This document shows positions 39,129 through 48,795 of a stretch of DNA of 64,000 nucleotides, in pieces. This stretch comes from an uncultured Erwinia sp. GTDB taxonomy: Bacteria > Pseudomonadota > Gammaproteobacteria > Enterobacterales > Enterobacteriaceae. Every line of letters begins with the position of its first letter. Positions within the stretch are counted from its first letter, which is position 1. The stretch is from positions 1 through 64,000 of the forward strand of contig CALYQW010000016.1 in assembly GCA_945290265.1 (NCBI GenBank). The letters are read 5' to 3'. The notes beneath the pieces are model-generated. The model saw only the letters and a program-made list of their open reading frames with translations. It was not told where the DNA came from and searched no databases. The translations under genes were made by a program, and so were the position numbers.

Positions 39129-40682
39129 ATGCCACTGACCCATAAAAATACGCCCAAACCGCAGGAATTTGCTGCCATCGATTTAGGTTCAAACAGTTTC
39201 CACATGGTGATTGCCCGCGTGGTCGACGGCGCGCTGCAGGTGCTGGGACGGCTGAAACAGCGGGTGCATCTGGCGGACAGCCTGGACAGCGATAATCAGA
39301 TTGATGAAGCCGCTATGACGCGCGGCCTGAGCTGCCTGGCGCTGTTTGCCGAACGTCTGCAGGGCTTCAGCGCCAGCAATGTCACCATTGTTGGCACCCA
39401 TGCCCTGCGTCAGGCCAGCAACGCAGAAGATTTTTTGCGCCGCGCCGCGGAGGTTATCCCCTACCCGATTGAGATTATTTCCGGTAATGAAGAAGCCCGC
39501 CTGATTTTTATGGGGGTGGAACATACCCAGGCGGAGAAAGGCCGCAAGCTGGTGATTGATATTGGCGGTGGCTCGACGGAACTGGTGATTGGTGAGGATT
39601 TTGAGCCGAAGCTGGTGGAAAGCCGCCGCATGGGCTGCGTCAGCTTTGCCCGTCTCTATTTTCCTGGCGGGGCCATCAGTCAGGAACATTTCCGCCGCGC
39701 ACGGCTGGCGGCAGTACAAAAGCTGGAAACCCTCTCCTGGCAGTATCGTCTGATGGGCTGGCAGTTTGCCCTCGGCGCGTCCGGCACCATTAAAGCCGCC
39801 TGTGAAGTGCTGCAGGCGATGGGCGAAAAAGAGAAATGCATTACCCCTGAACGTCTCGAGCGGCTGGTGGATGAGGTGCTGCGCGCCAAATCCTTTAACG
39901 CCCTTAATCTGCCGGGACTCTCCGAAGAGCGTAAAAGCGTGTTTGTTCCTGGCCTGGCGATCCTGTGTGGCGTATTTGACGCGCTGGCGATCCGTGAATT
40001 ACGCCTCTCTGACGGCGCGCTGCGTGAAGGGGTGCTGTATGAAATGGAGGGGCGCTTCCGCCACCAGGACATTCGCAGCCGCACCGCGCAAAGTCTGGCG
40101 AATCATTATGCTGTCGACAGCGACCAGGCCCGGCGGGTGCTGGAAACCTGTGACCATCTGTATCAGCAGTGGCACGATTGCCACCCGAAGCAGGGCAATC
40201 CCCAGCTGAAAGCGCTGCTGAAATGGGCTGCACTGCTGCATGAGGTGGGCCTGACCATTAATCACAGCGGTATGCAGCGTCATTCAGCCTATATTCTGCA
40301 ACACAGCAATATGCCGGGATTTAGCCAGGAACAGCAGACGCTGTTAGCCACTCTGGTGCGCTATCACCGTAAAGCGGTAAAAGTGGATGATATGCCGCGT
40401 CTGACACTGTTTAAGCGCAAACAGTTGCTGCCGCTGGTGTTTTTGCTACGCCTAAGCGTGCTGCTGAATAATCAACGCCAGGCCACCAGCCGCCCCGCTT
40501 TTCTGCACCTCGACAGCGATGAAGGCCACTGGATGCTGACTTTCCCGCGGGATTATTTTACCCATAACAGTCTGGTGCAACTGGATCTGGAGCGGGAGCA
40601 AAGCTACTGGAAGGACGTCAGCGGCTGGAAGCTGACTATTTGTGAGCAGGATAAAGATCCCGCTGGCAGTCAATCTGAATAA
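39129..40682 (+). CDS. ppx: Exopolyphosphatase / pppGpp phosphohydrolase Ppx
   Basis: 517 residues (E. coli 513). Removes terminal phosphates from polyphosphate and can convert pppGpp to ppGpp. N-terminal actin-like ATPase fold: [18 protein letters not shown] (phosphate 1), [16 protein letters not shown] with the catalytic Glu, [15 protein letters not shown] (phosphate 2). The C-terminal HD-like domain (about 320-500) holds [25 protein letters not shown]. Opposes ppk in the same operon to set polyphosphate levels. tehB follows 10 bases downstream and may be co-transcribed, which is not the E. coli arrangement. Confidence 0.96.
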   Translation: MPLTHKNTPKPQEFAAIDLGSNSFHMVIARVVDGALQVLGRLKQRVHLADSLDSDNQIDEAAMTRGLSCLALFAERLQGFSASNVTIVGTHALRQASNAEDFLRRAAEVIPYPIEIISGNEEARLIFMGVEHTQAEKGRKLVIDIGGGSTELVIGEDFEPKLVESRRMGCVSFARLYFPGGAISQEHFRRARLAAVQKLETLSWQYRLMGWQFALGASGTIKAACEVLQAMGEKEKCITPERLERLVDEVLRAKSFNALNLPGLSEERKSVFVPGLAILCGVFDALAIRELRLSDGALREGVLYEMEGRFRHQDIRSRTAQSLANHYAVDSDQARRVLETCDHLYQQWHDCHPKQGNPQLKALLKWAALLHEVGLTINHSGMQRHSAYILQHSNMPGFSQEQQTLLATLVRYHRKAVKVDDMPRLTLFKRKQLLPLVFLLRLSVLLNNQRQATSRPAFLHLDSDEGHWMLTFPRDYFTHNSLVQLDLEREQSYWKDVSGWKLTICEQDKDPAGSQSE

Positions 40683-40692
40683 ATGACCCATA

Positions 40693-41298
40693 ATGAACCA
40701 AAGATCGGATAACTATTTTAGCGAGAAGTACCAGCTGACGCTGCCACACTCTGAAGTGCTGGCGGCAGAAAAGTATCTCAGCGGCGGCAAAGCGCTGGAT
40801 CTCGGCTGTGGTCGTGGACGTAACAGCCTGTGGCTGAACAGCCGCGGCTTCGACGTCACGGCCTGGGATAACAACCCAACCCGTCTGGCACGGCTGGATC
40901 AGATTGTCCTTGAGGAAGGACTGCGCGATATCACCACCGGTATCCAGGATTTAAATACCCTGCGTTTTAACGGCGCGTATGACCTGGTACTGTCCACGGT
41001 AGTGATGATGTTTCTGCAGCCACAAACTATTCCGCAGCTGATTGCCGATATGCAGGCCAGCACCGTGCGCGATGGTTATAACCTGATTGTCGCCGCCATG
41101 GACAGCGACGACTATCCTTGCGCCCTCGGCTTTCCTTTTACCTTTAAATCTGGTGAGTTAAGCCACTATTACCGCAACTGGCATATCGTTAAGTATAACG
41201 AGCACCCCGGCCAGTTGCAAAAGACGGATGCCAGCGGCAATCATTATACCCTGCGTTTTGCCACCATGCTGGCCCAAAAGGCGCGTATTAAGGATTAA
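40693..41298 (+). CDS. tehB: TehB-like SAM-dependent methyltransferase
   Basis: 201 residues (E. coli TehB 197). Class I methyltransferase with motif I ALDLGCGRGRNSLWL (about 34-48), the acidic ribose-binding residue in VTAWDNN, LSTVVMMFLQPQTIPQLI and the TehB-specific stretch NLIVAAMDSDDYPCALGFPFTFKSGELSHYY. TehB volatilises or detoxifies tellurite and selenium compounds in a SAM-dependent way when expressed. tehA is absent. Set 10 bases after ppx, it overlaps the 3' end of the convergent GGDEF/EAL gene by 11 bases. Confidence 0.9.
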   Translation: MNQRSDNYFSEKYQLTLPHSEVLAAEKYLSGGKALDLGCGRGRNSLWLNSRGFDVTAWDNNPTRLARLDQIVLEEGLRDITTGIQDLNTLRFNGAYDLVLSTVVMMFLQPQTIPQLIADMQASTVRDGYNLIVAAMDSDDYPCALGFPFTFKSGELSHYYRNWHIVKYNEHPGQLQKTDASGNHYTLRFATMLAQKARIKD

Positions 41299-43522
41299 CC
41301 GCCGCTTTGCTCCTGGCCACGGTGAATGCCAGTTCATCCAGGGGTAACGGTGCCGCCATCAGGTCGCCCTGCAGATAATCCACTCCCAGCTTGCGCAGGG
41401 CCACGGCGGCCCCTTCGGTGTCGACCTCGCAGGCGAGGATCTGCATACGCTTCAGCCGGGCAACAGCGCAGATAGACTCGATAACCTTATAATCCAGACT
41501 GCTTTGCAGCATATTGCGCACATAGCTGCCGTCAATCGCCACAATATCGGCCTGCAGACGTTTCAGGTGAGAATGGTTGCCGTAACCAATGCCAACATCG
41601 TCAATCGCCACGCGACAGCCCAGATGACGTAACTGGGTGATGGTGCGGTTGCCCCAGCTGTCATCACTTAGCAGTGCCGCACCGGCTACGTCAATTATCA
41701 GCTGCCAGGGTTCGATATTGTTGGCTTTCAGCCGACTGGCAATATCACTGGCCAGCTGTGGCCGGCATAATGTGGCAGCAAAGATATTGATGGAAAAGCG
41801 CATCCCCGGCACCCATTCGCGGTAGCGGTTCATATACCCCAGCGTCTGATCGATCAGCTGGCTGTCCACTTCCCAAGTCAGCCCGAAGTCCTGGATCACC
41901 GTGATAAATTTTTCCGTACCTACCTCCTCACCAAAGCGATTAACCAGCTGCCGGGTGATCCTGTAATAATCATCTCCGCGCATACCCTGGATCTTCTGCG
42001 CCATCAGCTGGAAACCGTCTTCCTGCAGGCTGCGCTGGATATCCTGCAAAATGGCGCGTTTCTCGCTGATCTGCTGCTGCACCGGCACCGCCGGCTTCTG
42101 TTGCAGGTTTTCCGCATGGCCGCTGTGCAGCGCGACTTCTGCCAGTTCACTCATTTCACCCAGCAGCTCATAGAAACTGCTGACCGGTGGCACCACATCA
42201 CCAAAGCTGATCCCGACATCCGGATGAATAGGCAGTCCAACCCAGTTGAGCTGATACTCTTTCAGCCACATTTCCAGACTTTCAATACGCCGTCGGTCAG
42301 CGTATTTCTCCAGACGCATCACCAGATCAAAGCCCGGCAGCTGATAAATTTCTTCTCCAGGCAGCAGCCAGGGTCTGAGATGCTGCGCCAGATTACGTTT
42401 GTACTGGATACGCAGCTGCAGGCCATAGGTGCGGCTGAGACGATCCAAATCCGGAATACGTAAGAAACACAGCACCACCCCAGAGGTTTTACTCATCTGC
42501 TGAGTCAACGCACGCAGATTAGGCAGGCCGACTATCGGATCGGTTAACGCCAGGTGTTTGACTTTCTCCATCAGCCGGCGCTGACGGGTGCTGATGGTGG
42601 CAATCAGCAAAATGATCAGGGTAAAAATCAGCAGGTTGGCGGAAACTACCGCCAGGTGCTCCGGCTCCGTCGCCGGATGCATAAAGCGATCGCGCAACTG
42701 ATACAGCACCACCAGCAAGGTACCCCAGCAAATGGAGGTAAACAAATAGCCGAAGCGGGCAGCGGCCCACAGCATCAGCGGCAGCAGCAGAGGAATGCCA
42801 TAATCGGTAGCTAACAGGCTTTCCTTCGCATGGGTAAACTGAATAAGAATGGCCAGCAGCGACAGTAACAGCAGCCCCCACGCGGCAAACTCTCTCAGCG
42901 TTACCGTAGCGGCAAACTGGCTGTGGCAGCGTCTGCGCAGCACATTGAGAAATGACGGTTTTTTCAACACCCGGAACAGAATATAAAACATATCGCAGGT
43001 GGCGAAAGAAGCCAGCAGCACCGACTGATAATTCAACAGGCTGTGCAGCGAGAACATAGTACGGGAAAAAACCGAATGCTCCAGCGGCAGCATGCTTAAC
43101 GGCGTGGCGATGCGTAACAGGGTCACTAACAGCGTAGGAAGGGCAAAAATCAGCCAGAAAAACCTGACCATCCCGCGATAGCGTCCCGCCAGACTAAAAT
43201 TCCAGCGTCGTCGGTATCCTCCCCAACATAAAATCAGCGCCGTCAAAAATACCAGAACAATACTCGCCGCCTGAAGCTCATGGTAACGGGAAAAATAGTG
43301 CAGACATAATGCAATGGTAATTCCCGGTAATGCCGCCCAGCTAAATACCATCATCAATGCGATCATGACGGCCAGGGGCAGGTAGATAAGATAAACATAC
43401 CCTTCTGGCAGCCACAGCCGCACCGATAGCGTAATAGCTACCGGCAGCACTATAACCGACAGTAACAACGGTAACCCCCAAAAGCGGGTAGTAAATGAGT
43501 TAAGAAACGCTAATCCCTTCAT
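41288..43522 (-). CDS. pdeF: Membrane GGDEF/EAL protein, PdeF (YfgF)-like, catalytic residues degenerate
   Basis: 744 residues. N-terminal membrane region of about eight hydrophobic helices (1-310, MASE1-like), a degenerate GGDEF domain (about 325-470; the GGDEF position reads LPGFDLVMRL) and an EAL-type domain (about 490-740). In the EAL domain several catalytic positions look lost: the EALLR site reads YYRITRQ, the next glutamate reads IIDVAGAA, the lysine of KIDxxF reads VAIDGSYV and AEGVE reads ACEVD. SINIFAATL, IDDVGIGYG and LQGDLMAAPLP remain. Position beside ppx and divergent from yfgG identifies it as the YfgF orthologue, a c-di-GMP phosphodiesterase in E. coli; activity here is doubtful. 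Confidence 0.85.
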   Translation of the reverse strand: MKGLAFLNSFTTRFWGLPLLLSVIVLPVAITLSVRLWLPEGYVYLIYLPLAVMIALMMVFSWAALPGITIALCLHYFSRYHELQAASIVLVFLTALILCWGGYRRRWNFSLAGRYRGMVRFFWLIFALPTLLVTLLRIATPLSMLPLEHSVFSRTMFSLHSLLNYQSVLLASFATCDMFYILFRVLKKPSFLNVLRRRCHSQFAATVTLREFAAWGLLLLSLLAILIQFTHAKESLLATDYGIPLLLPLMLWAAARFGYLFTSICWGTLLVVLYQLRDRFMHPATEPEHLAVVSANLLIFTLIILLIATISTRQRRLMEKVKHLALTDPIVGLPNLRALTQQMSKTSGVVLCFLRIPDLDRLSRTYGLQLRIQYKRNLAQHLRPWLLPGEEIYQLPGFDLVMRLEKYADRRRIESLEMWLKEYQLNWVGLPIHPDVGISFGDVVPPVSSFYELLGEMSELAEVALHSGHAENLQQKPAVPVQQQISEKRAILQDIQRSLQEDGFQLMAQKIQGMRGDDYYRITRQLVNRFGEEVGTEKFITVIQDFGLTWEVDSQLIDQTLGYMNRYREWVPGMRFSINIFAATLCRPQLASDIASRLKANNIEPWQLIIDVAGAALLSDDSWGNRTITQLRHLGCRVAIDDVGIGYGNHSHLKRLQADIVAIDGSYVRNMLQSSLDYKVIESICAVARLKRMQILACEVDTEGAAVALRKLGVDYLQGDLMAAPLPLDELAFTVARSKAAVNP

Positions 43523-44038
43523 TATTTGAGTGTAATTTTGAATTGTGATTAAATTATAATATTTTCAGTTGATTATTAAATGCACTGAAAGATATCTGAG
43601 CCTTGGTTATAACTTATCTCCGATATTACCGGGTGTGACTGTTGTGAGTCTATCATGGATCCCTGAATCAACAGACTGTCTCATCGGGGGGCAAATGACA
43701 ATAAGTCCTGAGAGATTCAGTCACGGAAAGGTAACAAATACGAATAACTCACATTTACAGACTGATAAACCATCAAAAAAACGAATGAGAGCAACATTAC
43801 TAATATATAAAACTTATATACCGCACGCCTTGCCTTACTGTGAAGTTAGCAGGAGATTTATCCGGCGCGGACTATTTATCGTCAGCACACTGATTAACGT
43901 TACTAAAGTCAACTTACCTTGCCCCTGCCATTCTGCTTTTTACCCCCGCAGGAGCAACATGCCGTGATATCATTGACCTGTAGGTATACGCTGGCTAAAT
44001 TAACGTGCACCCTGCTACAAGCTACAGGAAAACCAGCT
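43523..44038. other. pdeF-yfgG divergent intergenic region
   Basis: About 515 fairly AT-rich bases holding the divergent promoters. A 132-codon plus-strand frame (43569-43967) crosses most of it but has no recognised family or ribosome site and is not annotated. Nothing else was identified. Confidence 0.4.
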
Positions 44039-44260
44039 GTGAATAACGTGATAGCGTTCCGAAAAAAACCCAAAAACAAACGCCTGACGCGTATCCTGCT
44101 GCTGATAAGCTTTCTTATTCTGCTAATGAGACTGCTATGGGTGATCCCGGCAGCCTTTGAGCACCATAAGCAGAAAAAAGCCCCTGATGCTGTCAGCGAA
44201 AACCAAACCGACACTTCGCCGAACTTACAGCGCAATAATGCGCTGATGCGCCAGAACTAA
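44039..44260 (+). CDS. yfgG: YfgG-like small membrane protein (DUF2633)
   Basis: 73 residues from the GTG at 44039, which has AGGAAA about 10 bases upstream. The longer frame to 43919 has no support. Basic N terminus (IAFRKKPKNKRLTRI), one transmembrane helix (LLLISFLILLMRLLWVI, about 19-36), then AAFEHHKQKKAPDAV and a hydrophilic tail. The pattern RLTRILLLISF...HHKQKK matches E. coli YfgG, which has been linked to nickel and cobalt tolerance. Divergent from pdeF as in E. coli. mgtE begins 13 bases after the stop, so the two are probably co-transcribed. Confidence 0.82.
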   Translation: MNNVIAFRKKPKNKRLTRILLLISFLILLMRLLWVIPAAFEHHKQKKAPDAVSENQTDTSPNLQRNNALMRQN

Positions 44261-44273
44261 CTAAGGACAGGAT

Positions 44274-45710
44274 ATGCCTGTAGCCCATTCCCATGTGCAA
44301 CAACTGGCTGAGATCCGCAGCCGGATACTGAATCTGCTGCTGAACCATGATGAGCTGGTCGATAAACTGCTCAATCGCCCGCTGCGTGAATCTGCCGCAG
44401 AAGCCGAGGAGCTGCGCCAGCTGATCGCTGAAATTACCCACACCCTGCCCCTGCTGCACGCCGCAGATATTGCCGATCTGCTGGAAGCCCTGCCGCAGGA
44501 TGAACGTCTGGCTCTGTGGCGGCTGGTGAGCAACGACCGTCGTGGTCAGGTGCTGGTGGAAGCTTCCGAAAGCGTCTGGGAAAGCCTGATTGAGAAGATG
44601 AGCGATCGGGATTTGCTAAATGCAATTAAGCCGTTGGATATTGATGACCAGGCGTACCTGGCGAAATATCTGTCGCGCGATCTCACCGGACGCCTGCTGA
44701 CCTCGCTGACCCCCGATCTGCGCTCGCGGGTGCTGGATGTGCTGCATTTTGACCGCGACCGGGTTGGCCGCATTATGGACTTCAAGCTGATTACAGTACG
44801 TGCAGATATCAGCCTGGCCACGGTGCAGCGATTTCTGCGCCGCCAAAAGTCCATCCCGGAGGGCACCGATAAGCTGTTTATTACCGATAAAAACAACCTG
44901 CTGCTGGGGGAACTGCCGCTCACGGAGATCCTGCTGAATACCCCGGATAAAAAGGTCGCTGATTTAATGAACGCCCACCCCACCACCTTTCTGCTGGATG
45001 ATAAAGCGGAAGATGCCGCCGGGGCATTCGAGCGTTATAACCTGATTTCCGCAGCGGTGACTGATGCCGAAGGCAAGCTGATTGGCCGGGTGACCATCGA
45101 AGATATTATCGATCTGGTGAATGACGAGAACGACAGTAATCTGCGTAAGATGGGCGGGGTAAATCCCGATGAAGACGTTTTTGCCCCGGTGAGAAAAACG
45201 GTTCGCACCCGCTGGGCCTGGCTGGCGCTGAATCTTTGTACCGCCTTTGTCGCCTCACGGGTGATCGGTCTGTTTGAAGACACCATTTCGCAGCTGGTAG
45301 CGCTGGCCACGCTGATGCCGATTGTCGCCGGTATCGGTGGAAATACCGGTAACCAGACCATTACCATGATTGTGCGCGCGCTGGCGCTGCGTCAGGTCGA
45401 GCCAGGCAATTTCACCTTTCTGATTGGCCGCGAGCTGGGGGTGGCGCTGATTAATGGTCTGTGCTGGGGCGGGGTGATGGGGGGCATTACCTGGGCGATG
45501 TACGGCAGTCTGGCGATGGGGGGCGTGATGATGCTGGCGATGGTGTTGAATTTGCTGCTGGCGGCGCTGATGGGAGTGTTGATCCCGCTGTTGATGACAA
45601 AGCTAAAGCGCGATCCTGCGGTGGGCTCAAGTGTGTTGATTACCGCGATCACCGATACCGGGGGATTTTTTATTTTTCTTGGGCTGGCGACGGTGTTTTT
45701 ATTGCACTAA
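44274..45710 (+). CDS. mgtE: Magnesium transporter MgtE
   Basis: 478 residues. Cytoplasmic N domain (about 40-150, LLHAADIADLLEALPQDERLALWRLV), two CBS motifs (about 160-280, including DKLFITDKNNLLLGELPL and ITDAEGKLIGRVTIEDIIDLV-type sequence), a connecting helix, then five membrane segments (about 310-478) with the pore signature MPIVAGIGGNTGNQT. The family forms homodimeric Mg2+ channels gated by Mg2+ binding to the N and CBS domains. E. coli lacks mgtE. Here it follows yfgG with a 13-base gap and an AAGGACAGG ribosome site. Confidence 0.93.
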   Translation: MPVAHSHVQQLAEIRSRILNLLLNHDELVDKLLNRPLRESAAEAEELRQLIAEITHTLPLLHAADIADLLEALPQDERLALWRLVSNDRRGQVLVEASESVWESLIEKMSDRDLLNAIKPLDIDDQAYLAKYLSRDLTGRLLTSLTPDLRSRVLDVLHFDRDRVGRIMDFKLITVRADISLATVQRFLRRQKSIPEGTDKLFITDKNNLLLGELPLTEILLNTPDKKVADLMNAHPTTFLLDDKAEDAAGAFERYNLISAAVTDAEGKLIGRVTIEDIIDLVNDENDSNLRKMGGVNPDEDVFAPVRKTVRTRWAWLALNLCTAFVASRVIGLFEDTISQLVALATLMPIVAGIGGNTGNQTITMIVRALALRQVEPGNFTFLIGRELGVALINGLCWGGVMGGITWAMYGSLAMGGVMMLAMVLNLLLAALMGVLIPLLMTKLKRDPAVGSSVLITAITDTGGFFIFLGLATVFLLH

Positions 45711-45721
45711 GACTTATAGAT

Positions 45722-45775
45722 TAGCCTTTTAAAGGCAACGGCCAGGCCAGGGACAAAACCGGGATCAGGGGGGGT
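45722..45775 (+). repeat. Possible tail relic of the structured repeat
   Basis: The 13 bases GGCAACGGCCAGG followed by CCAGGGACAAAACC resemble the 3' hexamer-type tract of repeat copy 3 (near 35988-36003), but no hairpin core is attached. It sits directly after the mgtE stop and overlaps the end of the xdhC pseudogene. The match is short and could be chance. Confidence 0.3.
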
Positions 45776-46741
45776 GTGGTTCCTGGTTACGGTATTTAAC
45801 GATATCGGCAAGGATTGACAGCGCGATTTCTGCCCGGGTTATGCTGCCTTTCGCCAGGCCAATCGGTGCATGGATGCCAGTCATCTGCTCTGACGTTAAT
45901 CCGCCGATATGTTGCAGACGCCGCAGGCTGTTTTTCAGGTAACCCATCGCCCCAATATAAAACGCCGGGGTCTTTAACGCTTCCATCAGGGTCAGATCGT
46001 CAATGCGCGGATCGTGGGTCAGTGAAACAATAGCGCTTTGCGCGTGACACCCCACATCTTCCAGATATCGCGCCGGGAACATGTTGACCAGCCTGACCCG
46101 GCCGCTTTCGCTATAGGCGTTGTAAAACTGACGCTGTTCCGCTTCACGGTGTTTACAGACCGTAATATCAAAGCCCAGCATCTCCGCTAGCTGGATACAG
46201 TTCAGCGCCACGCTGGATACCCCGGCAATAATCAGATGCGATACCGCCGCCAGACGAATAGTCAGACTGTCTCCCGCCCGCCATACCACCGGTACACCAG
46301 TGCTGTGTTCTGTCGGCAGCAGCGTGGCCGCCTGCGGCAGTACCACCTGTTTGATGCAAGACTGCTGACCGTGGATCGTCGCCAGCATGGATTTAATGCC
46401 TGTGCGCGCTGGCGCAGAGGCATTCAGATATTCGATCAGCACATCAATGGAGCCACCGCAGGGCAAACGTACCCCCGTGGCTGCTCCCCCTTCACCATAG
46501 CGGATCATCTGGCTGGCGACAGTGAACTCCCCGGCGACAATGCGCTGCAGAAAGTCTTCTCCAATACAGCGCCACCGGACAGTGAGGCCACGTAGTCACC
46601 ACCGACAGTCGCCGCGAGCAGCGTGCCCGGTGAACGCGGTGAAGAACCATAAGTATGGATCTCCGTACATAACCATACCGGCTGCCCCTGTTCCAGCCAG
46701 CGCTGTACGTGCTCCAGCACGTGCACATCCATCGCCTGCAT
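45765..46741 (-). pseudogene. xdhC: XdhC/CoxI-family molybdenum hydroxylase maturation protein, frameshifted
   Basis: The N-terminal part (46741 leftwards) reads VLEHVQRWLEQGQPVWLCTEIHTYGSSPRSPGTLLAA and ends SLSGGAVLEK, where XdhC proteins have SGGCIEEDFL. The expected continuation CIGEDFLQRIVAGEFTVASQMIRYGEG is present in another frame, so about 2 extra bases (GC) lie near 46568-46573. The rest, through the Rossmann-like C domain (LIIAGVSSVALNCIQLAEMLGFDITVCKHREAE, FYIGAMGYLKNSLRR, HAPIGLAKGSITRAEIALSILADIV), is open. XdhC inserts sulfurated molybdenum cofactor into xanthine-dehydrogenase-type enzymes; its partner subunit is also broken next door. Confidence 0.8.
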
Positions 46742-46849
46742 GTTTATTCCCTGATAAATGATACGTAAGAAGACCAGTGTTCCGGCAGATCAATATCCTG
46801 CACCACAGCGCAGTCTTCTGTATGAATCCATTGTGGCGACCAGCGCCGC

Positions 46850-48340
46850 AGCAGCGCTTTTGCGCCATTTCAACAATCCAGCACTCGTGAGGAAACACGT
46901 TTGGCAGCGCCGATACGCCATGCATCCAGGAGGGGCGCACAATCGGTGCTGCATCCAGGGCGATCACACGCATATGGGGATAACAATATTGTGGAATGGC
47001 GGTGAGGTCACCCATCTGCTGTACCACCGCGCTGTTAGCGACTTTGCCGGTCAGCACCAGCGGCAGTGTCGTCGCCCCATTGGACGGATAGCAGGTGCGC
47101 AGCTCATAAGCCGCCACATTCCCTATTTCATCCAGACCACCGCGAATGCGGATCAGCTGACCGGTGCCTTTCGGCTCCCAGCCAGCTTCCTGTTCGCGCA
47201 TCAGCTGCACCCGCACCGGGCGGCCAACTGCCTGCGACAGGATCACCGCATCGGCAGAGACATCATCGGTACAGTTACGACCATAGCAGCCGGAGGCATC
47301 CATCCGGTTGATATGCACCGTTTCCGGCGCTCTGCCCAGCAGCAAGACCAGATCTTTGCGCAGGTCGTGCGAATTTTGCGTACCTGACCAAACTTCGGCT
47401 TTATCGGCGCTGACATCAGCCAGCGTGCAGGATGGCCCGATAGAGGAATGCATATGGTAAGGCCAGACGTAATCGGCATTAACGCGCTGATGCAGGGATG
47501 TCAGGGCGGCATCGGTGCCCTCATCATCACGCAGTACGCGGCGTTCGCCAGGTAGCGCGCTGAGGGTTTCATGCAGTTTGTCCGGTGACAGATCCGGCAA
47601 GCCCTGCCAGCTTTTCCACTGCACTTTCAGCTGACGCATCGCGGCAATTGCCTGCTCTTCGCGCTCAGCAACAATTCCGATAAAGTCTCTCATTCTGACC
47701 AGTTTAACAATGCCAGCCAGATGGGCGATGGAGGATTCATCCACCGAGATCAGGCTGTTACCCAGCGGTGCGCTGCTGTCAGCACTGCTGTAAGGCGGAC
47801 GAACCACGCGCCCGTGCAGCATCCCCGGCAGACGGATATCATGCACCCAGGTCAGGCCGCCGGTCACTTTGGCCTGAATATCCACACGCGCCACCGGCTG
47901 CCCGACAGACACAGCCTGGGAAACCGGTTTTAACGCAGCGGTTTTATCCAGCGCCAGATGCAGATCCTGACCACTGGCTAACTGCGCATAGCTCAGACGC
48001 TGCTGCGGGTTAGCGCTAAAAGCACCCAGCCTTTCTCTGCCGTCAGCGCCTCTGCCGGCACTTTCAGCGCTCTGGCTGCCAGCGTGGTTAACTGCAGTCG
48101 CACCTGAGCCGCCGCCTGGCGCAGCGGCACCGAGGTCACCTGAATGGTGGCGCTGGCAATGGTCGGTTCCTGATCCGGGGTGTGGGCAGTATCTCCGATG
48201 ATCATGGTGACGGATTCAAACCGCACGCCGGTTTCATCTGCCACAATCTGTGCCAGCGAGGTATGCACTCCTTGCCCAGATCCACATGGCCGTTAAACGC
48301 GGTTACCGTGCCATTGGCCGCTAAGGCGATTGCGCTCGGT
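46850..48340 (-). pseudogene. Molybdopterin-binding subunit of an isoquinoline/aldehyde oxidoreductase-type enzyme, decayed
   Basis: Pieces in successive minus-strand frames assemble into part of an IorB/XdhB-like Mo subunit: GTVTAFNGHVDLG (about 48290), a one-base loss, then HTSLAQIVADETGVRFESVTMIIGDTAHTPDQ..TIASATIQ, another frame change near 47990, then VGQPVARVDIQAKVTGGLTWVHDIRLPGMLHGRVVRPP through YVWPYHMHSSIGPSCTLAD, VWSGTQNSHDLRKDL, MDASGCYGRNCTDDVSADA and VSALPNVFPHECWIVE. N-terminal and C-terminal parts of the family are missing and the 2Fe-2S subunit gene is absent. The enzyme is not functional. Ends merge into the xdhC remnant. Confidence 0.78.
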
Positions 48341-48795
48341 TGATAAACACAAATATCCGTGATATTTACCGATAATGATTTAACTTAATTGCCGGTTGAA
48401 TCAAATTTATCTGTGAAGCCAGGCTGAGATGTGTGGCAATAGCGCTGATATATATACTTAGCGTTATTATGAAATATAAACAATAACCTGATGCGGGTGC
48501 AGTACAGATAATCGCTGTTAACCTTAATGAAATTTATCTGTGCTTATTTAGCAGGGAAAAAATCTTTCGTCTGGATTTAGTCTTATTTTTTCAGGTTTAA
48601 ATACAACATTCCTGATTGAAAACCTGCCGGATGAATCTGCACAGTACAAAAAGGTGCAGCGGTTGCACCATAAGTATCCGGTTGCGCAGGAAATTGCGCC
48701 TTTATAATCATAATATTTCATTTAATCAGTCAGTTAATAATCTGGCCTGATTTCTGCTTATGGAATTCCATCTTGTATACCAGTTGGAACTCATC
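48341..48795. other. AT-rich region upstream of the urea amidolyase genes
   Basis: About 455 bases with no supported ORF, AT-rich compared with both sides. It should hold the promoter for atzF-uca. I could not assign operator sites; no clear inverted repeat for the GntR-type regulator was identified. Confidence 0.4.

Noticed and set aside
43569-43967. 132-codon ORF between pdeF and yfgG
   Set aside because: No recognised family, no ribosome site and unlikely composition; probably promoter region.
46596-46850. C-terminal part of the 438-codon molybdenum-subunit frame as real protein
   Set aside because: The sequence after HECWIVE loses family resemblance and overlaps the xdhC coding region in another frame.
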